Source: an uncultured Bacteroidales bacterium (GTDB lineage Bacteria > Bacteroidota > Bacteroidia > Bacteroidales > Muribaculaceae). From it: DNA of 23,157 nt. Made by a program: the position numbers and the translations under genes. Location: NCBI GenBank assembly GCA_900552315.1, contig URZM01000012.1, positions 1 through 23,157 on the forward strand. Direction: 5' to 3'. The notes beneath the pieces are model-generated. The model searched no databases. It was not told the origin of the DNA and saw only the letters and a program-made list of their open reading frames with translations. Positions 1 through 8,044 of the stretch are shown here, piece after piece (position 1 is the first letter of the stretch; every line of letters begins with the position of its first letter).

Positions 1-512
1 GGCCTGAACCCATTACGCTCATAATATGCCAATGTATGAGAGGAGTTGACCGCATCGACAAGAATAAAGCGGCATCCCGTTTTGTTGTCGGAACTGATGA
101 ACCAGTCCTTTATGAAATCCATGATTTGCGCTCCCACTCGGAAACGAGCCCCCTGATAGTCCTTGTCGACCCCTAAGCGTCCTATCAAAACAGCCGGATA
201 TGTGCGTCCCTGTTTGCTATATGCGATTGCTTTGTTGAGATGTCGCTTGGGATTGTTCTGAAGATGATGGGTGGTCTGAATCCCGGCATTGGCAAGTGTT
301 ATCATGGCCACAATTTTCCTGTCATCGGAATTGTCAAGCCAACAATAGGTCTTGCCCATGAAATCTCTCTCATAGGCTATGGCGTCATTCGCAAAAAAAT
401 CGTTCAGGTCATCCACCCCACAATCGAAATGGGCACAATTCTCCAGTATAAGTCCATTGAACTTATACAAGGTGGTGTCGTTCCCGAGATTAAAAATGGA
501 GTCGCTCATCAT
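1..512 (-). CDS. GNAT-family N-acetyltransferase, probable toxin of a toxin-antitoxin pair (truncated by window edge)
   Basis: The minus strand is open from ATG 512 to the window edge, giving about 170 residues without a stop. The translation begins MMSDSIFNLGNDTTLYKF and ends YYERNGFR at the edge. The stretch PAVLIGRLGVDKDYQGARF matches the acetyl-CoA-binding region of GNAT proteins, and the later AYYERNGF matches the conserved Tyr/Gly-Phe end of the fold. These features and the length are typical of TacT-like toxins, which acetylate aminoacyl-tRNA. The gene overlaps the upstream 58-residue gene by ATGA, so the two are probably translationally coupled. Sampled GC (about 45-50%) is below that of most of the window, which suits a mobile accessory module. 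Membership of the GNAT fold is well supported. The toxin role is inferred from gene order and size. An ordinary GNAT enzyme is the alternative. Confidence 0.8.
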   Translation of the reverse strand, partial: MMSDSIFNLGNDTTLYKFNGLILENCAHFDCGVDDLNDFFANDAIAYERDFMGKTYCWLDNSDDRKIVAMITLANAGIQTTHHLQNNPKRHLNKAIAYSKQGRTYPAVLIGRLGVDKDYQGARFRVGAQIMDFIKDWFISSDNKTGCRFILVDAVNSSHTLAYYERNGFR

Positions 513-685
513 TTGAGCCATGAGGGAACGAACTCACGGGAACGCCGCATTATGTCTGCGATGTTTTTCTCCCTATCCTCCGAAAGAACACGCCGGGGTT
601 TACCCTCGTTTTCTTCAGCCTGACGCACAAAGTCCTCAGCCACGCTGCCGGTAAGAATAGGTACTGCTTTAATTGGAGTCGCCAT
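509..685 (-). CDS. Small antitoxin-like protein preceding the GNAT gene
   Basis: A 58-residue frame runs from ATG 685 to TGA 509 on the minus strand. It starts MATPIKAVPILTGSVAEDF and ends REFVPSWLK. The N-terminal pattern of a short linker, then 'P-x-L-x-G-x-x-A-x-x-F', then an acidic helix, resembles small Bacteroidota antitoxins found upstream of GNAT or nuclease toxins. This is from memory of the family and was not searched. The stop overlaps the toxin start (ATGA). A good promoter lies directly upstream, so this gene is the first of a two-gene unit. No helix-turn-helix or ribbon-helix-helix can be assigned with confidence. Autoregulation is usual for such modules, but no operator palindrome is evident. 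Confidence 0.7.
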   Translation of the reverse strand: MATPIKAVPILTGSVAEDFVRQAEENEGKPRRVLSEDREKNIADIMRRSREFVPSWLK

Positions 686-707
686 AACAAATTCTATTTA
701 TGGAATA

Positions 708-739
708 CAAATTTACAACATTAAAACGAATAAACCAAA
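708..739 (-). promoter_or_regulatory. Bacteroidota promoter for the antitoxin-toxin pair
   Basis: Read on the minus strand, TTTG (739-736) is followed after 20 nt by TAAATTTG (715-708). This is a perfect -33/-7 match. The predicted transcript starts near 701-704 and gives a leader of roughly 15-20 nt before ATG 685. Confidence 0.75.
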
Positions 740-825
740 TGGATGGATGTTAAGAACTTAAAAAAGAATCTCGTAGCCTGTCGAACGGGACGGGCAGGTC
801 AAAGGGAAGAGGCGGAGAACGGGCT

Positions 826-857
826 TTTGTGGGTGTCGCATTTTTTCGCTAAATTTG
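826..857 (+). promoter_or_regulatory. Bacteroidota promoter for the parC operon
   Basis: TTTG (826-829) is followed after 20 nt by TAAATTTG (850-857). A TTG codon at 855 that would extend the parC frame lies inside the -7 element and so would not be transcribed. This decides the start at ATG 882. Confidence 0.8.
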
Positions 858-881
858 TGGGGAAATTGGAGTAAGAGCACC

Positions 882-3575
882 ATGAACGAAGATACCGACT
901 ACAATATATCGCCGGAGGACCTGTCCGACACACATACCACACCCGAACCGGCTTTGCCGTCCCAGGCCGAAAAGAAGAACTATACCGTGCCGGGGGCGGA
1001 CGCTCGCTCACAGCTCTCTAACATGTACCAGAACTGGTTTCTGGAGTATGCCTCGTACGTGATACTGGAGAGGGCCGTGCCGCACATAGAGGATGGACTG
1101 AAGCCGGTGCAGAGGCGCATACTCCACTCCATGTACACCCTGGACGACGGCCGGTTCAACAAGGTGGCGAACATAGTGGGCAACACCATGCAGTACCACC
1201 CTCACGGCGACGCCTCCATAGCCGACGCGCTGGTACAGCTGGGCCAGAAGGAGCTGTTGGTGGACACGCAGGGCAACTGGGGAAACATACTCACGGGTGA
1301 CGGGGCCGCCGCCTCCCGATACATAGAGGCGCGCCTCTCGGAGTTCGCCCTGGAGACCCTTTACAGCCCCAAGATCACGGACTGGACCCCCTCCTACGAC
1401 GGCCGCAAGAAGGAGCCGGTGACACTGCCCGTGAAGTTCCCTCTGTTGCTCTCGCAAGGCGTGGAGGGCATTGCCGTGGGCCTCTCGTCCAAGATACTCC
1501 CGCACAATTTCGTGGAGATATGCGACGCGGCCGTGAGCTACCTGCGCGGCGAGGAGTTCCGTCTGTATCCCGATTTCCAGACAGGAGGCTTCATAGATGT
1601 GGCACGCTACAACGACGGAGAGAGAGGCGGGGCCGTGAAGGTGCGCGCCAAGATAGACAAGATAGACTCCAAGACACTGGCCATAACCGAGGTGCCTTAC
1701 GGCAAGACCACCACCAGCGTGATAAACTCGGTGCTTAGCGCCCAGCAGAAGGGTAAAATCAAGATCAAGAGCGTGGTGGACCACACCTCGGCCACGGCCA
1801 ACATACTGGTGCACCTGCAGCCCGGCACATCGTCGGACAAGGCCATAGACGCGCTGTACGCCTTCACGGACTGCGAGGTGTCCATCTCCCCGAACTGCTG
1901 CGTGATAAGCGATGAGAAACCGCATTTCCTGCGTGTGAGCGATGTGCTGCGCTACAGCGTGGACCACACCAAGCGCATGCTCCTGGCCGAGCTGCGCATA
2001 GAGCTGGACGAGACGCGCGAGGAGCAGATGTTCGCCTCGCTGGAGAAGATTTTCATTGAGGAGCGCATCTACAAGGACCGCCCGCTGGAGCAGGCCCCGG
2101 ACATGGACGCGGCTGTGGCGCACATATTCAAGCGCATAGAGCCGTGGTCCGAGAAATTCTTCCGTCCCGTGACGCGCGATGACGTGATGCGCCTGTGGGA
2201 GATACGCATGGGGCGCATCCTGAAATTCAACGCCGACAAGGCCAACGACCGGATAGCGGCCCTGGACGAGAAGATAGCCCGCCTGCTCCACGACATAGAG
2301 CACATAACGGACTACACCATAGGATGGTACACTCACCTCAAGGATAAATACGGACACAAGTATCCGCGCCACACGGTGATACGCGGCTTCGACTCCATAG
2401 AGGCCACACGCGTGGCGGAGGCCAACAAGCGCCTGTACATAGACCGCGAGGGGGGATTCGCCGGAACCGGGCTGAAGGACGCGGAGCTGGTGGGCACCTG
2501 CTCGGACATAGACGACATCATAATCTTCTACAAGGACGGCAAGTACAAGGTGGTGAAGGTCTCGGACAAGTTCTATGTAGGCAAGAACGTGATACACCTC
2601 GGCGTGTTCAAGCGCGGCGACAAGCGCACCATCTACAATATGGTGTACCGCAACGGCAAGGGTGGCCCGTACTACATGAAGCGCTTCGCAGTGCCGGGAC
2701 TCACACGTGACAAGGAGTATGACGCCACAAAGGGTCTGGACGGCTCGCGCGTGGTATGGTTCAGCGCCAACCCCAACGGCGAGGCCGAGGTGCTGAGAAT
2801 CACGCTCAAGGCCAAGCAGCGGCTCAAGGTACTCCAATTCGACATCAATTTCGCCGACCTGGCCATCAAGGGCAAGGAGGCGCTGGGCAACCTGGTGACC
2901 AAGAACGACATAGCCCGCATCTCGCTCAAGGAGAAGGGAGGAAGCACCCTGGGGGGCAGGGGCGTGTGGTGGGACCCCGACGTGCTGCGACTCAACTATG
3001 ACGGCAGGGGCGAGTACTTAGGCGAGTTCGGCAGCGACGACCTGGTGCTGGTGATCATGAAGAACGGGGAGTTCTTCACCACCTCGTTCTCAGAGACGAA
3101 CCACTACGAGGACGGCATACTGCGTATCCTGAAATTCGACCCCCACACGGTGTGGACCGTGGCGCTCCACGATGCGGCGCAAGGCTATCCGTACCTGAAG
3201 AGATTCAGCTTCGAGCCTTCAGCCAAGCCGCAGCGATTCGCCGGAGAGGACGAGAAATCCACTCTTATATTGGTTACCGACACCCCCTATCCGCGCCTTC
3301 AGCTCACTTTCGGAGGGGCCGACGCGGTGCGCGAGCCTATGGTCATCGAGGCGGATGAGTTCATAGGCGTGAAGAGCTTCAAGGCAAAGGGCAAGAGGCT
3401 CACTACTTACGAGATAGGGGAACTGACAGAATTGGAGCCGTCGAAAGCCCCTGAACCGGCTGAGGCCGTCACCGAAACAGAAGATTCCGGCGAAGATGCT
3501 GACGAGGCACCCATAAGCCAGGTGGATGTACGGGACGAGCTCACCGGACAGCAGCAACTCTTCACCGAATCATGA
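882..3575 (+). CDS. parC: DNA topoisomerase IV subunit A
   Basis: This is the type IIA topoisomerase subunit that cuts and rejoins DNA; with ParE it decatenates and relaxes daughter chromosomes. The 897-residue protein carries the family signature DGLKPVQRRIL (residues 71-81) and the winged-helix segment YHPHGDASIADAL (105-117). The catalytic tyrosine is Tyr147 in AAASRYIEARLSEF. A C-terminal beta-pinwheel region follows, and the tail is acidic. The GyrA box is not evident, and the whole resembles Bacteroidota ParC rather than GyrA. At the position of GyrA Ser83, the main quinolone contact, it has Ala111, with Asp115 at the second hotspot; I think this is normal for the lineage. The start at ATG 882 is chosen because the upstream TTG lies in the promoter. 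No parE is adjacent. The gene is first in an operon and its stop overlaps the next start. Confidence 0.93.
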   Translation: MNEDTDYNISPEDLSDTHTTPEPALPSQAEKKNYTVPGADARSQLSNMYQNWFLEYASYVILERAVPHIEDGLKPVQRRILHSMYTLDDGRFNKVANIVGNTMQYHPHGDASIADALVQLGQKELLVDTQGNWGNILTGDGAAASRYIEARLSEFALETLYSPKITDWTPSYDGRKKEPVTLPVKFPLLLSQGVEGIAVGLSSKILPHNFVEICDAAVSYLRGEEFRLYPDFQTGGFIDVARYNDGERGGAVKVRAKIDKIDSKTLAITEVPYGKTTTSVINSVLSAQQKGKIKIKSVVDHTSATANILVHLQPGTSSDKAIDALYAFTDCEVSISPNCCVISDEKPHFLRVSDVLRYSVDHTKRMLLAELRIELDETREEQMFASLEKIFIEERIYKDRPLEQAPDMDAAVAHIFKRIEPWSEKFFRPVTRDDVMRLWEIRMGRILKFNADKANDRIAALDEKIARLLHDIEHITDYTIGWYTHLKDKYGHKYPRHTVIRGFDSIEATRVAEANKRLYIDREGGFAGTGLKDAELVGTCSDIDDIIIFYKDGKYKVVKVSDKFYVGKNVIHLGVFKRGDKRTIYNMVYRNGKGGPYYMKRFAVPGLTRDKEYDATKGLDGSRVVWFSANPNGEAEVLRITLKAKQRLKVLQFDINFADLAIKGKEALGNLVTKNDIARISLKEKGGSTLGGRGVWWDPDVLRLNYDGRGEYLGEFGSDDLVLVIMKNGEFFTTSFSETNHYEDGILRILKFDPHTVWTVALHDAAQGYPYLKRFSFEPSAKPQRFAGEDEKSTLILVTDTPYPRLQLTFGGADAVREPMVIEADEFIGVKSFKAKGKRLTTYEIGELTELEPSKAPEPAEAVTETEDSGEDADEAPISQVDVRDELTGQQQLFTES

Positions 3576-4429
3576 TGAAAAAGCTCTGCGCCTCCATAGG
3601 CATATTCATGACACTCGCCGGGTTGCCGTACCGCGCGCTCGGTATTCCCTCCGACTCGATACAGGATGAGAGCGGAATCCTGGTGCAGCGCCACGAACCC
3701 GGAAATGTCCTGACGGCGGTGTACGCCCTGGAGGCAGGAGGGGAGCATGCTTTCAACACTTACCTCTCCCCTCTCTCCCATACCGGCTCGACATTCGCCA
3801 TCTCCGGGCAATGGAGCCGCCCCTTCGCCACTCCCCTCTGGGATATGGACATCAAGGTACGAGCGCGTATCGGCCTGCTTAAGAATCCCACTCGCAACGC
3901 CTCCATGAACGATATAGGGATATCCCTGTCCTGGCAGGCCAACCGCGCTTTCAGTCCCCTGGACGGCCTCACCCTCAAAGCCGGAGCCGGAGCCATGATA
4001 GACGCCGGAGCACTGTATCTGCCCCGCAACTCCAACAACCCCGTGGCCGCCCGCGCATGGGGCGGACTCACACTCACCGGCTCGGCACGCTATGACCTGC
4101 GTCTGTGGGGCAAGACATTCCGCCTCTTGGACGAAGTGTCACTCCCCACGCTCGGGGTGTTCTTCAGCCCGCATTTCGGGCAAAGCTATTATGAAATCTA
4201 TCTGGGAGACGACTCAGGTCTGGCACGCTGCGGATGGTGGGGCAACCATTTCGCCATAGACAACCTGGTAGCCTTGGAGATACCTGTCAACGCCACCCGC
4301 CTGCGCCTGGGCTACCGGTTGAACGTCATGAACAGCGTGGCCTCCGACATACATTCACGCATCACCACCCACAGCTTAGTGCTCGGCATAAGCACGGACT
4401 GGGTAAACGTAACTCGCCGCCATGAATAA
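3572..4429 (+). CDS. Exported DUF3316-like protein, probable outer-membrane beta-barrel
   Basis: The 285-residue protein starts MMKKLCASIGIFMTLAGLPY, a Sec signal peptide with cleavage probably near residue 24. The rest is rich in alternating hydrophobic and aromatic stretches such as STFAISGQWSRPF, GLTLKAGAGAMI and ATRLRLGYRLNVM. It ends in strand-like segments (HSLVLGISTDWVNV), as in small outer-membrane barrels. It resembles the Bacteroidales DUF3316 group; that assignment is from memory and moderate. The start overlaps the parC stop by ATGA, and the stop overlaps the next gene by 8 nt, so the three genes are co-translated. No enzymatic motif is visible. A role in the cell envelope is inference from the signal peptide and the lipoprotein neighbour. 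Confidence 0.7.
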   Translation: MMKKLCASIGIFMTLAGLPYRALGIPSDSIQDESGILVQRHEPGNVLTAVYALEAGGEHAFNTYLSPLSHTGSTFAISGQWSRPFATPLWDMDIKVRARIGLLKNPTRNASMNDIGISLSWQANRAFSPLDGLTLKAGAGAMIDAGALYLPRNSNNPVAARAWGGLTLTGSARYDLRLWGKTFRLLDEVSLPTLGVFFSPHFGQSYYEIYLGDDSGLARCGWWGNHFAIDNLVALEIPVNATRLRLGYRLNVMNSVASDIHSRITTHSLVLGISTDWVNVTRRHE

Positions 4430-5435
4430 ACTGCTGACCTTGCTCTGCCCTCTCCTGCTGCTCTGCTCATGCGCAACCCTGGAGGACTACGACAACGATG
4501 CCGCAGGCAATTTCGAGGCCCTGTGGACCACGCTTGACGAGCATTACTGTTTCTTCACCGAGAAAGGCGTGGACTGGAGGCAGACACACGACGAGTATTA
4601 TCCGCAGGCCGCACGGTGCAAGACCACGGACGAACTCTTCGACGTGTGCGCCGAGATGCTCGAGACTCTGAAGGACGGCCATGTGAACTTAGTGTCCACT
4701 TCCCGAACGTCGTATTACAGACGCTGGTGGACCGACTATCCTCAGGATTTCAACTTGCGCACTATACAGCAATATTACCTCGGCTTCGACTACCGCAGCA
4801 CCGGCGCCATCATCTACAAGAAGCTGGCCGACGGACGCATAGGGTACATCCATTACTCCACCTTCAGCTCCATGCCCGGCGAAGGGGCGCTGGACGGGAT
4901 ACTCAGCTATTTCTCGGACTGCGACGCCTTGATTGTAGACATCCGCGACAACGGCGGCGGCCTGCTCACGGCGGTGGACAGCTGGGTGGGTCGCTTCATA
5001 GACCGGGAAATCACCGGCGGATATATACGCCACAAGACCGGCCCGGGACACGATGATTTCTCGGAGCCTTACCCTGTACGCTACAAGCCAGCCGAAAGGG
5101 GACGGGTGAGGTGGGACAAACCGGTGGCCGTGCTCACCAACAGGTCATGCTTCTCGGCGGCCAACGATTTCGTGAGCGTGATGAAGGAGCTGCCGCAGGT
5201 GAGCGTGATAGGCGCGCGCACGGGGGGCGGCGGGGGACTACCCTTCTCGAGCGAGACGCCGTGCGGCTGGAGCGTGCGGTTCAGTGCCTGCCCCGTGACC
5301 GACGCGCAGGGCCGCGAGATAGAGAGCGGCATAGACCCCACCCCCGGCTGCGAGGTGCACGCACCCGACGACGAGCTGGCCCAAGGCCGCGACGCCATAC
5401 TCGATTTCGCCATAGCCCGCCTGCTCAAACTTTGA
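4422..5435 (+). CDS. S41-family peptidase, lipoprotein
   Basis: This is a serine protease of the C-terminal-processing/tricorn-like group, expected in the periplasm or at the cell surface. The N-terminus has a lipoprotein signal with lipobox L-C-S-C at Cys17. The catalytic domain shows DALIVDIRDNGGG (168-180), the S41 strand-and-glycine turn, and NRSCFSAANDF with the probable nucleophile Ser245. The later VIGARTGGGGGLPFSSE is the typical substrate-loop region. Length (337 residues) is normal for the compact Bacteroidota members. No PDZ domain is apparent between residues 90 and 140, unlike classical CtpA. It is the third gene of the parC operon, with an 8-nt overlap with the gene before. The substrate is unknown. 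Confidence 0.88.
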   Translation: MNKLLTLLCPLLLLCSCATLEDYDNDAAGNFEALWTTLDEHYCFFTEKGVDWRQTHDEYYPQAARCKTTDELFDVCAEMLETLKDGHVNLVSTSRTSYYRRWWTDYPQDFNLRTIQQYYLGFDYRSTGAIIYKKLADGRIGYIHYSTFSSMPGEGALDGILSYFSDCDALIVDIRDNGGGLLTAVDSWVGRFIDREITGGYIRHKTGPGHDDFSEPYPVRYKPAERGRVRWDKPVAVLTNRSCFSAANDFVSVMKELPQVSVIGARTGGGGGLPFSSETPCGWSVRFSACPVTDAQGREIESGIDPTPGCEVHAPDDELAQGRDAILDFAIARLLKL

Positions 5436-5447
5436 TGCGCCCGTGAG

Positions 5448-5479
5448 CTTGTCCAATCCAATTAATAAGCGTATATTTG
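5448..5479 (+). promoter_or_regulatory. Promoter for the restriction-modification cassette
   Basis: CTTG (5448-5451) is a -33 element one base from consensus. It is followed after 20 nt by TATATTTG (5472-5479), a perfect -7. The transcript would begin near 5484, so the start used is ATG 5503 and not the in-frame TTG at 5443. It begins within 15 nt of the S41 peptidase stop and gives the cassette its own transcription. Confidence 0.72.
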
Positions 5480-5502
5480 TAGCTCCAAACACAATCTCCA
5501 CC

Positions 5503-6561
5503 ATGCAGCAACCCTCGCTATTCGCACAGGACCACAACAACAGCAGCCGTGATTACTCAAATCCGGACTGCTGGGGCAAGAACCAATTCAACAGCTCGTT
5601 CCCAGCCTCACTCGTGGCCTACATGAGCCACAAAGGCGTAAAGCCGGTTTACTTGAAAACCGACTCCTGCAACCGAGTTACGCACGACTACATTTCAGGG
5701 ACCGAGCTTTTCAGGATCGACCCACTGGCTCCCGATGCCTTTTACCTATATGAGTCAGGGTTTCCTGCATACGATATGTTCTATACCGGAGTGCGCGAGT
5801 CTATTGACCTTGTGATGATGTCTTCCGCCACCCAGACTCCTCTGATAGGACTGGAGATAAAGCTGACCGCGCTGCCCGACAACACCACCAAGAACAAACC
5901 GGAGGCAGAATACGGGTGTGAGATTGTAGTCCGCCCTCCCACCATCAATTTCGTGGCATGCACCATAGCGTCAAATTTCACCGGTGCTGAAGGCAGGGCA
6001 CAACTGAAAGAGCTTTTGGGGGACATCCACATAAATCATTGGGAAGAAATAAATGAGGTGCTTCCCCACTATCCCAGTATCAAGGAGGCGATACTCCGCG
6101 TCTCCGCCTTTCTTCATGACCGCCAGACACCGCTGATAATTCAGCCTGTGTGGAAAACAATGGGAGCCAAGCCTATGTTGGCAGATGATTGCCTTGATGT
6201 CTTTGTATGGAGCAATCTCGCTGTAATCCAGATGTTCAATAATCGCGAGAGCGCCAAAACCATAAATCGGCCAATGAGGGCTGTGGTATGGCTGTATCTG
6301 ATGTTGTTCGAATACTGTGTATACGGCCAGTTCGACTATAATCGCATCGTCCGGCTTCATTCCTACAACACAGGCAACGACAAGGCCTTCTCGCTCAGCG
6401 GTCAGCAGTCCCATAAATTCTTGACTTGCGACGAGCTTACACATCCTCGCATCAGCAAATATGAGATAAAGAATATTATTCTGGGAGGTGGACAGAATTT
6501 GCTGAGTCCTGAAAGACGTTTCGACGCGGTAATCGTTAATAGTCCTGATTTGTTTGAATGA
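5503..6561 (+). CDS. Type II restriction endonuclease, HindVP family (predicted GRCGYC specificity)
   Basis: The 352-residue protein begins MQQPSLFAQDHNNSS, followed by WGKNQFNSSFPASLVAYM (residues 24-41). That segment is characteristic of HindVP/HgiDI-type enzymes as I remember them, which cleave GRCGYC. The likely PD-(D/E)XK nuclease core is the Asp in ESIDLV together with Glu and Lys of GLEIKLTALPDNTT. Family placement is confident; the exact site specificity is inferred from the family. The gene has its own promoter and runs directly into the methyltransferase (ATGA overlap). GC in 6301-6480 is about 46%, against more than 60% in most of the surrounding genes, suggesting horizontal acquisition. 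Sites such as GACGCC (1209-1214) and GGCGCC (4803-4808) are present in the window, so host DNA must be protected by the partner methyltransferase. Confidence 0.85.
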   Translation: MQQPSLFAQDHNNSSRDYSNPDCWGKNQFNSSFPASLVAYMSHKGVKPVYLKTDSCNRVTHDYISGTELFRIDPLAPDAFYLYESGFPAYDMFYTGVRESIDLVMMSSATQTPLIGLEIKLTALPDNTTKNKPEAEYGCEIVVRPPTINFVACTIASNFTGAEGRAQLKELLGDIHINHWEEINEVLPHYPSIKEAILRVSAFLHDRQTPLIIQPVWKTMGAKPMLADDCLDVFVWSNLAVIQMFNNRESAKTINRPMRAVVWLYLMLFEYCVYGQFDYNRIVRLHSYNTGNDKAFSLSGQQSHKFLTCDELTHPRISKYEIKNIILGGGQNLLSPERRFDAVIVNSPDLFE

Positions 6562-7451
6562 TGAGAGCGGTAGATTTGTTTTGCGGTTGTGGAGGTCTGT
6601 CCCTGGGATTCGGGAAAGCCGGAATAGAGATTGTGGCTGCCTATGACAACTGGGCTCCTGCCATCGCCACATACATGTATAATTTCAGACACCCCATCCA
6701 CAAAATAGATTTGTCTGATGTGCAGACGGCCTGTGAACACATCTCCCGATTCCATCCCGACATGATAATCGGAGGACCGCCGTGCCAAGATTTCAGCAGT
6801 GCGGGGCTGCGCAACGAGGACAACGGCAGGGGCGACCTCACGCTGGCATACGCCAAGATTGTCGCGGGCATACACCCGCAATGGTTCGTGATGGAGAATG
6901 TATCAACCATCACCAAGACACGTAAGCTCGTACAGGCCAAGGAGATATTCAAGGCAGCAGGCTATGGTCTCACACAAATGGTGCTCGATGCGTCGCTTTG
7001 CGGAGTACCCCAAAAACGCAAACGATTTTTCCTGATAGGCAAATCCGATGAGACCGACGATTTCCTGTCCAAGACCCTACGGGAGGCACTTGCCGACAAG
7101 CCCATGACCGTGAAGGATTATTTCGGCGATGAAATAGATGTGGAATACTACTATCGGCATCCGAGGAGCTATGCTCGGCGCGGGGTGTTCAGCGTTCACG
7201 AACCCAGTCCTACCATTCGCGGTGTGAACCGCCCGTTGCCTGCCGGATACAAGTTGCATCCCAACGACCCTGTAAATTCACTTGAAGGGATACGTCCCCT
7301 AACCACGCACGAGCGTAGCCGCATACAGACCTTCCCCGAGGATTTCATCTTCGAGGGTAACAAAAGCGAAATTGAACAGATGGTCGGCAACGCCGTGCCT
7401 GTGAACCTCGGAGCCTTCGTGGCCCGAGCAATCCTCCGCTATATAAAATGA
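6558..7451 (+). CDS. DNA (cytosine-5)-methyltransferase, modification partner of the HindVP-like enzyme
   Basis: It transfers a methyl group from SAM to C5 of cosine's parent base, cytosine, in the target site and so protects host DNA. All the main C5-methyltransferase motifs are visible in order. Motif I is DLFCGCGGLSLGFGKAG (6-22) and motif IV is GGPPCQDFSSAG with nucleophile Cys76. Motif VI is ENV (113-115), and motif VIII is QKRKRFFLIG (152-161). Next come a short target-recognition region, ERSRIQTFPEDF (motif IX), and QMVGNAVPVNLG (motif X). At 297 residues it is compact but complete. The start overlaps the endonuclease stop by 4 nt. No controller (C) protein gene is present. The gene order puts the nuclease first, so co-expression depends on coupling or on other control. 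Confidence 0.93.
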   Translation: MMRAVDLFCGCGGLSLGFGKAGIEIVAAYDNWAPAIATYMYNFRHPIHKIDLSDVQTACEHISRFHPDMIIGGPPCQDFSSAGLRNEDNGRGDLTLAYAKIVAGIHPQWFVMENVSTITKTRKLVQAKEIFKAAGYGLTQMVLDASLCGVPQKRKRFFLIGKSDETDDFLSKTLREALADKPMTVKDYFGDEIDVEYYYRHPRSYARRGVFSVHEPSPTIRGVNRPLPAGYKLHPNDPVNSLEGIRPLTTHERSRIQTFPEDFIFEGNKSEIEQMVGNAVPVNLGAFVARAILRYIK

Positions 7452-7480
7452 CGCATCTGACGTGACCTTCGTCCGATGCG
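7452..7480. terminator. Hairpin between convergent methyltransferase and rsmD genes
   Basis: CGCATC (7452-7457) pairs with GATGCG (7475-7480), and GACG (7459-7462) pairs with CGTC (7470-7473). The result is an 11-position stem with one mismatch and a 7-nt loop. It starts one base after the methyltransferase stop. On the plus strand it is followed by G-rich DNA. On the minus strand it is followed by TCATTTTATA, so it fits better as the rsmD-side terminator. Confidence 0.55.
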
Positions 7481-7495
7481 GGGGAGGGTCGGGGG

Positions 7496-8038
7496 TCAGT
7501 CTTCGGGGATGTGGAAGAGGGTGAAATTCACGCTGCCGTAGGCACGGTGCTGGTCGTAGTGGGGCAGGGAGCTGAAATCGTGATGCTTGTTGTGCTCTAT
7601 TATGACCCAGCTGCCGGGCTTAAGCATCTTCGATTCAAGGATGAGCGTGGGTATCTCGGCAAACCGGGGATGGTCATACGGAGGGTCGGCGAATATGAAA
7701 TCGAACTGCTGCGTGCAGGTCTCCACGAACTTGAACACGTCCCCCTTGACCACCGTCAGCCCCTTGGCGTCGAGCTTCTGCTTCACGGAACGTATGAAAT
7801 TGGCCTGCGTGGAGGCCATCTCCACCGCCACCACCTCGCCGCATCCACGGCTCAAGAACTCCAGGGCCACAGCCCCGGTACCGCTGAACAGGTCCAGGGC
7901 CGTAAGGCCGTCTAAATCCTCAAGGTTCTCCAATACGTTGAATATATTCTCGCGGGCGAAATCAGTGGTCGGCCTCGCCGATATGTTGCGCGGCACGTCG
8001 AAACGCCGCCTTCCATATTTTCCTCTTATTATCCTCAT
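7496..8038 (-). CDS. rsmD: 16S rRNA (guanine(966)-N(2))-methyltransferase
   Basis: This SAM-dependent enzyme methylates G966 of 16S rRNA during small-subunit assembly. The 180-residue protein begins MRIIRGKYGRRRFDVP, the RsmD N-terminus. It has ARPTTDFARENIFNVL (21-36), SAM motif I ALDLFSGTGA (47-56), and the catalytic N-methyltransferase tetrad DPPY (118-121). Length is normal. It lies 6 nt behind the DUF3822 gene and shares its promoter; this pairing is common in Bacteroidales as I recall. Confidence 0.95.
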   Translation of the reverse strand: MRIIRGKYGRRRFDVPRNISARPTTDFARENIFNVLENLEDLDGLTALDLFSGTGAVALEFLSRGCGEVVAVEMASTQANFIRSVKQKLDAKGLTVVKGDVFKFVETCTQQFDFIFADPPYDHPRFAEIPTLILESKMLKPGSWVIIEHNKHHDFSSLPHYDQHRAYGSVNFTLFHIPED

Positions 8039-8044
8039 TGCTGT

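Noticed and set aside
240..623. 127-residue plus-strand frame
   Set aside because: It is antisense to the GNAT and antitoxin genes, which have promoter, overlap and family motifs.
855..881. TTG start extending ParC by nine residues
   Set aside because: The codon is part of the -7 element, so it would not be in the message.
1008..2837. 609-residue open frame on the minus strand inside parC
   Set aside because: It lies wholly antisense to a clearly conserved gene. The frame is open because of the biased third-position composition of parC, and its product shows no recognisable motif.
5443..5502. TTG start extending the endonuclease by 20 residues
   Set aside because: It is upstream of the -7 element at 5472-5479, and the added residues do not resemble the family N-terminus.
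6549..6578. Possible internal promoter for the methyltransferase: TTTG and TAGATTTG (6571-6578)
   Set aside because: The spacer is 18 nt and the -7 lies inside codons 5-7. A transcript from it would miss the essential motif I, and the next in-frame ATG is residue 40.
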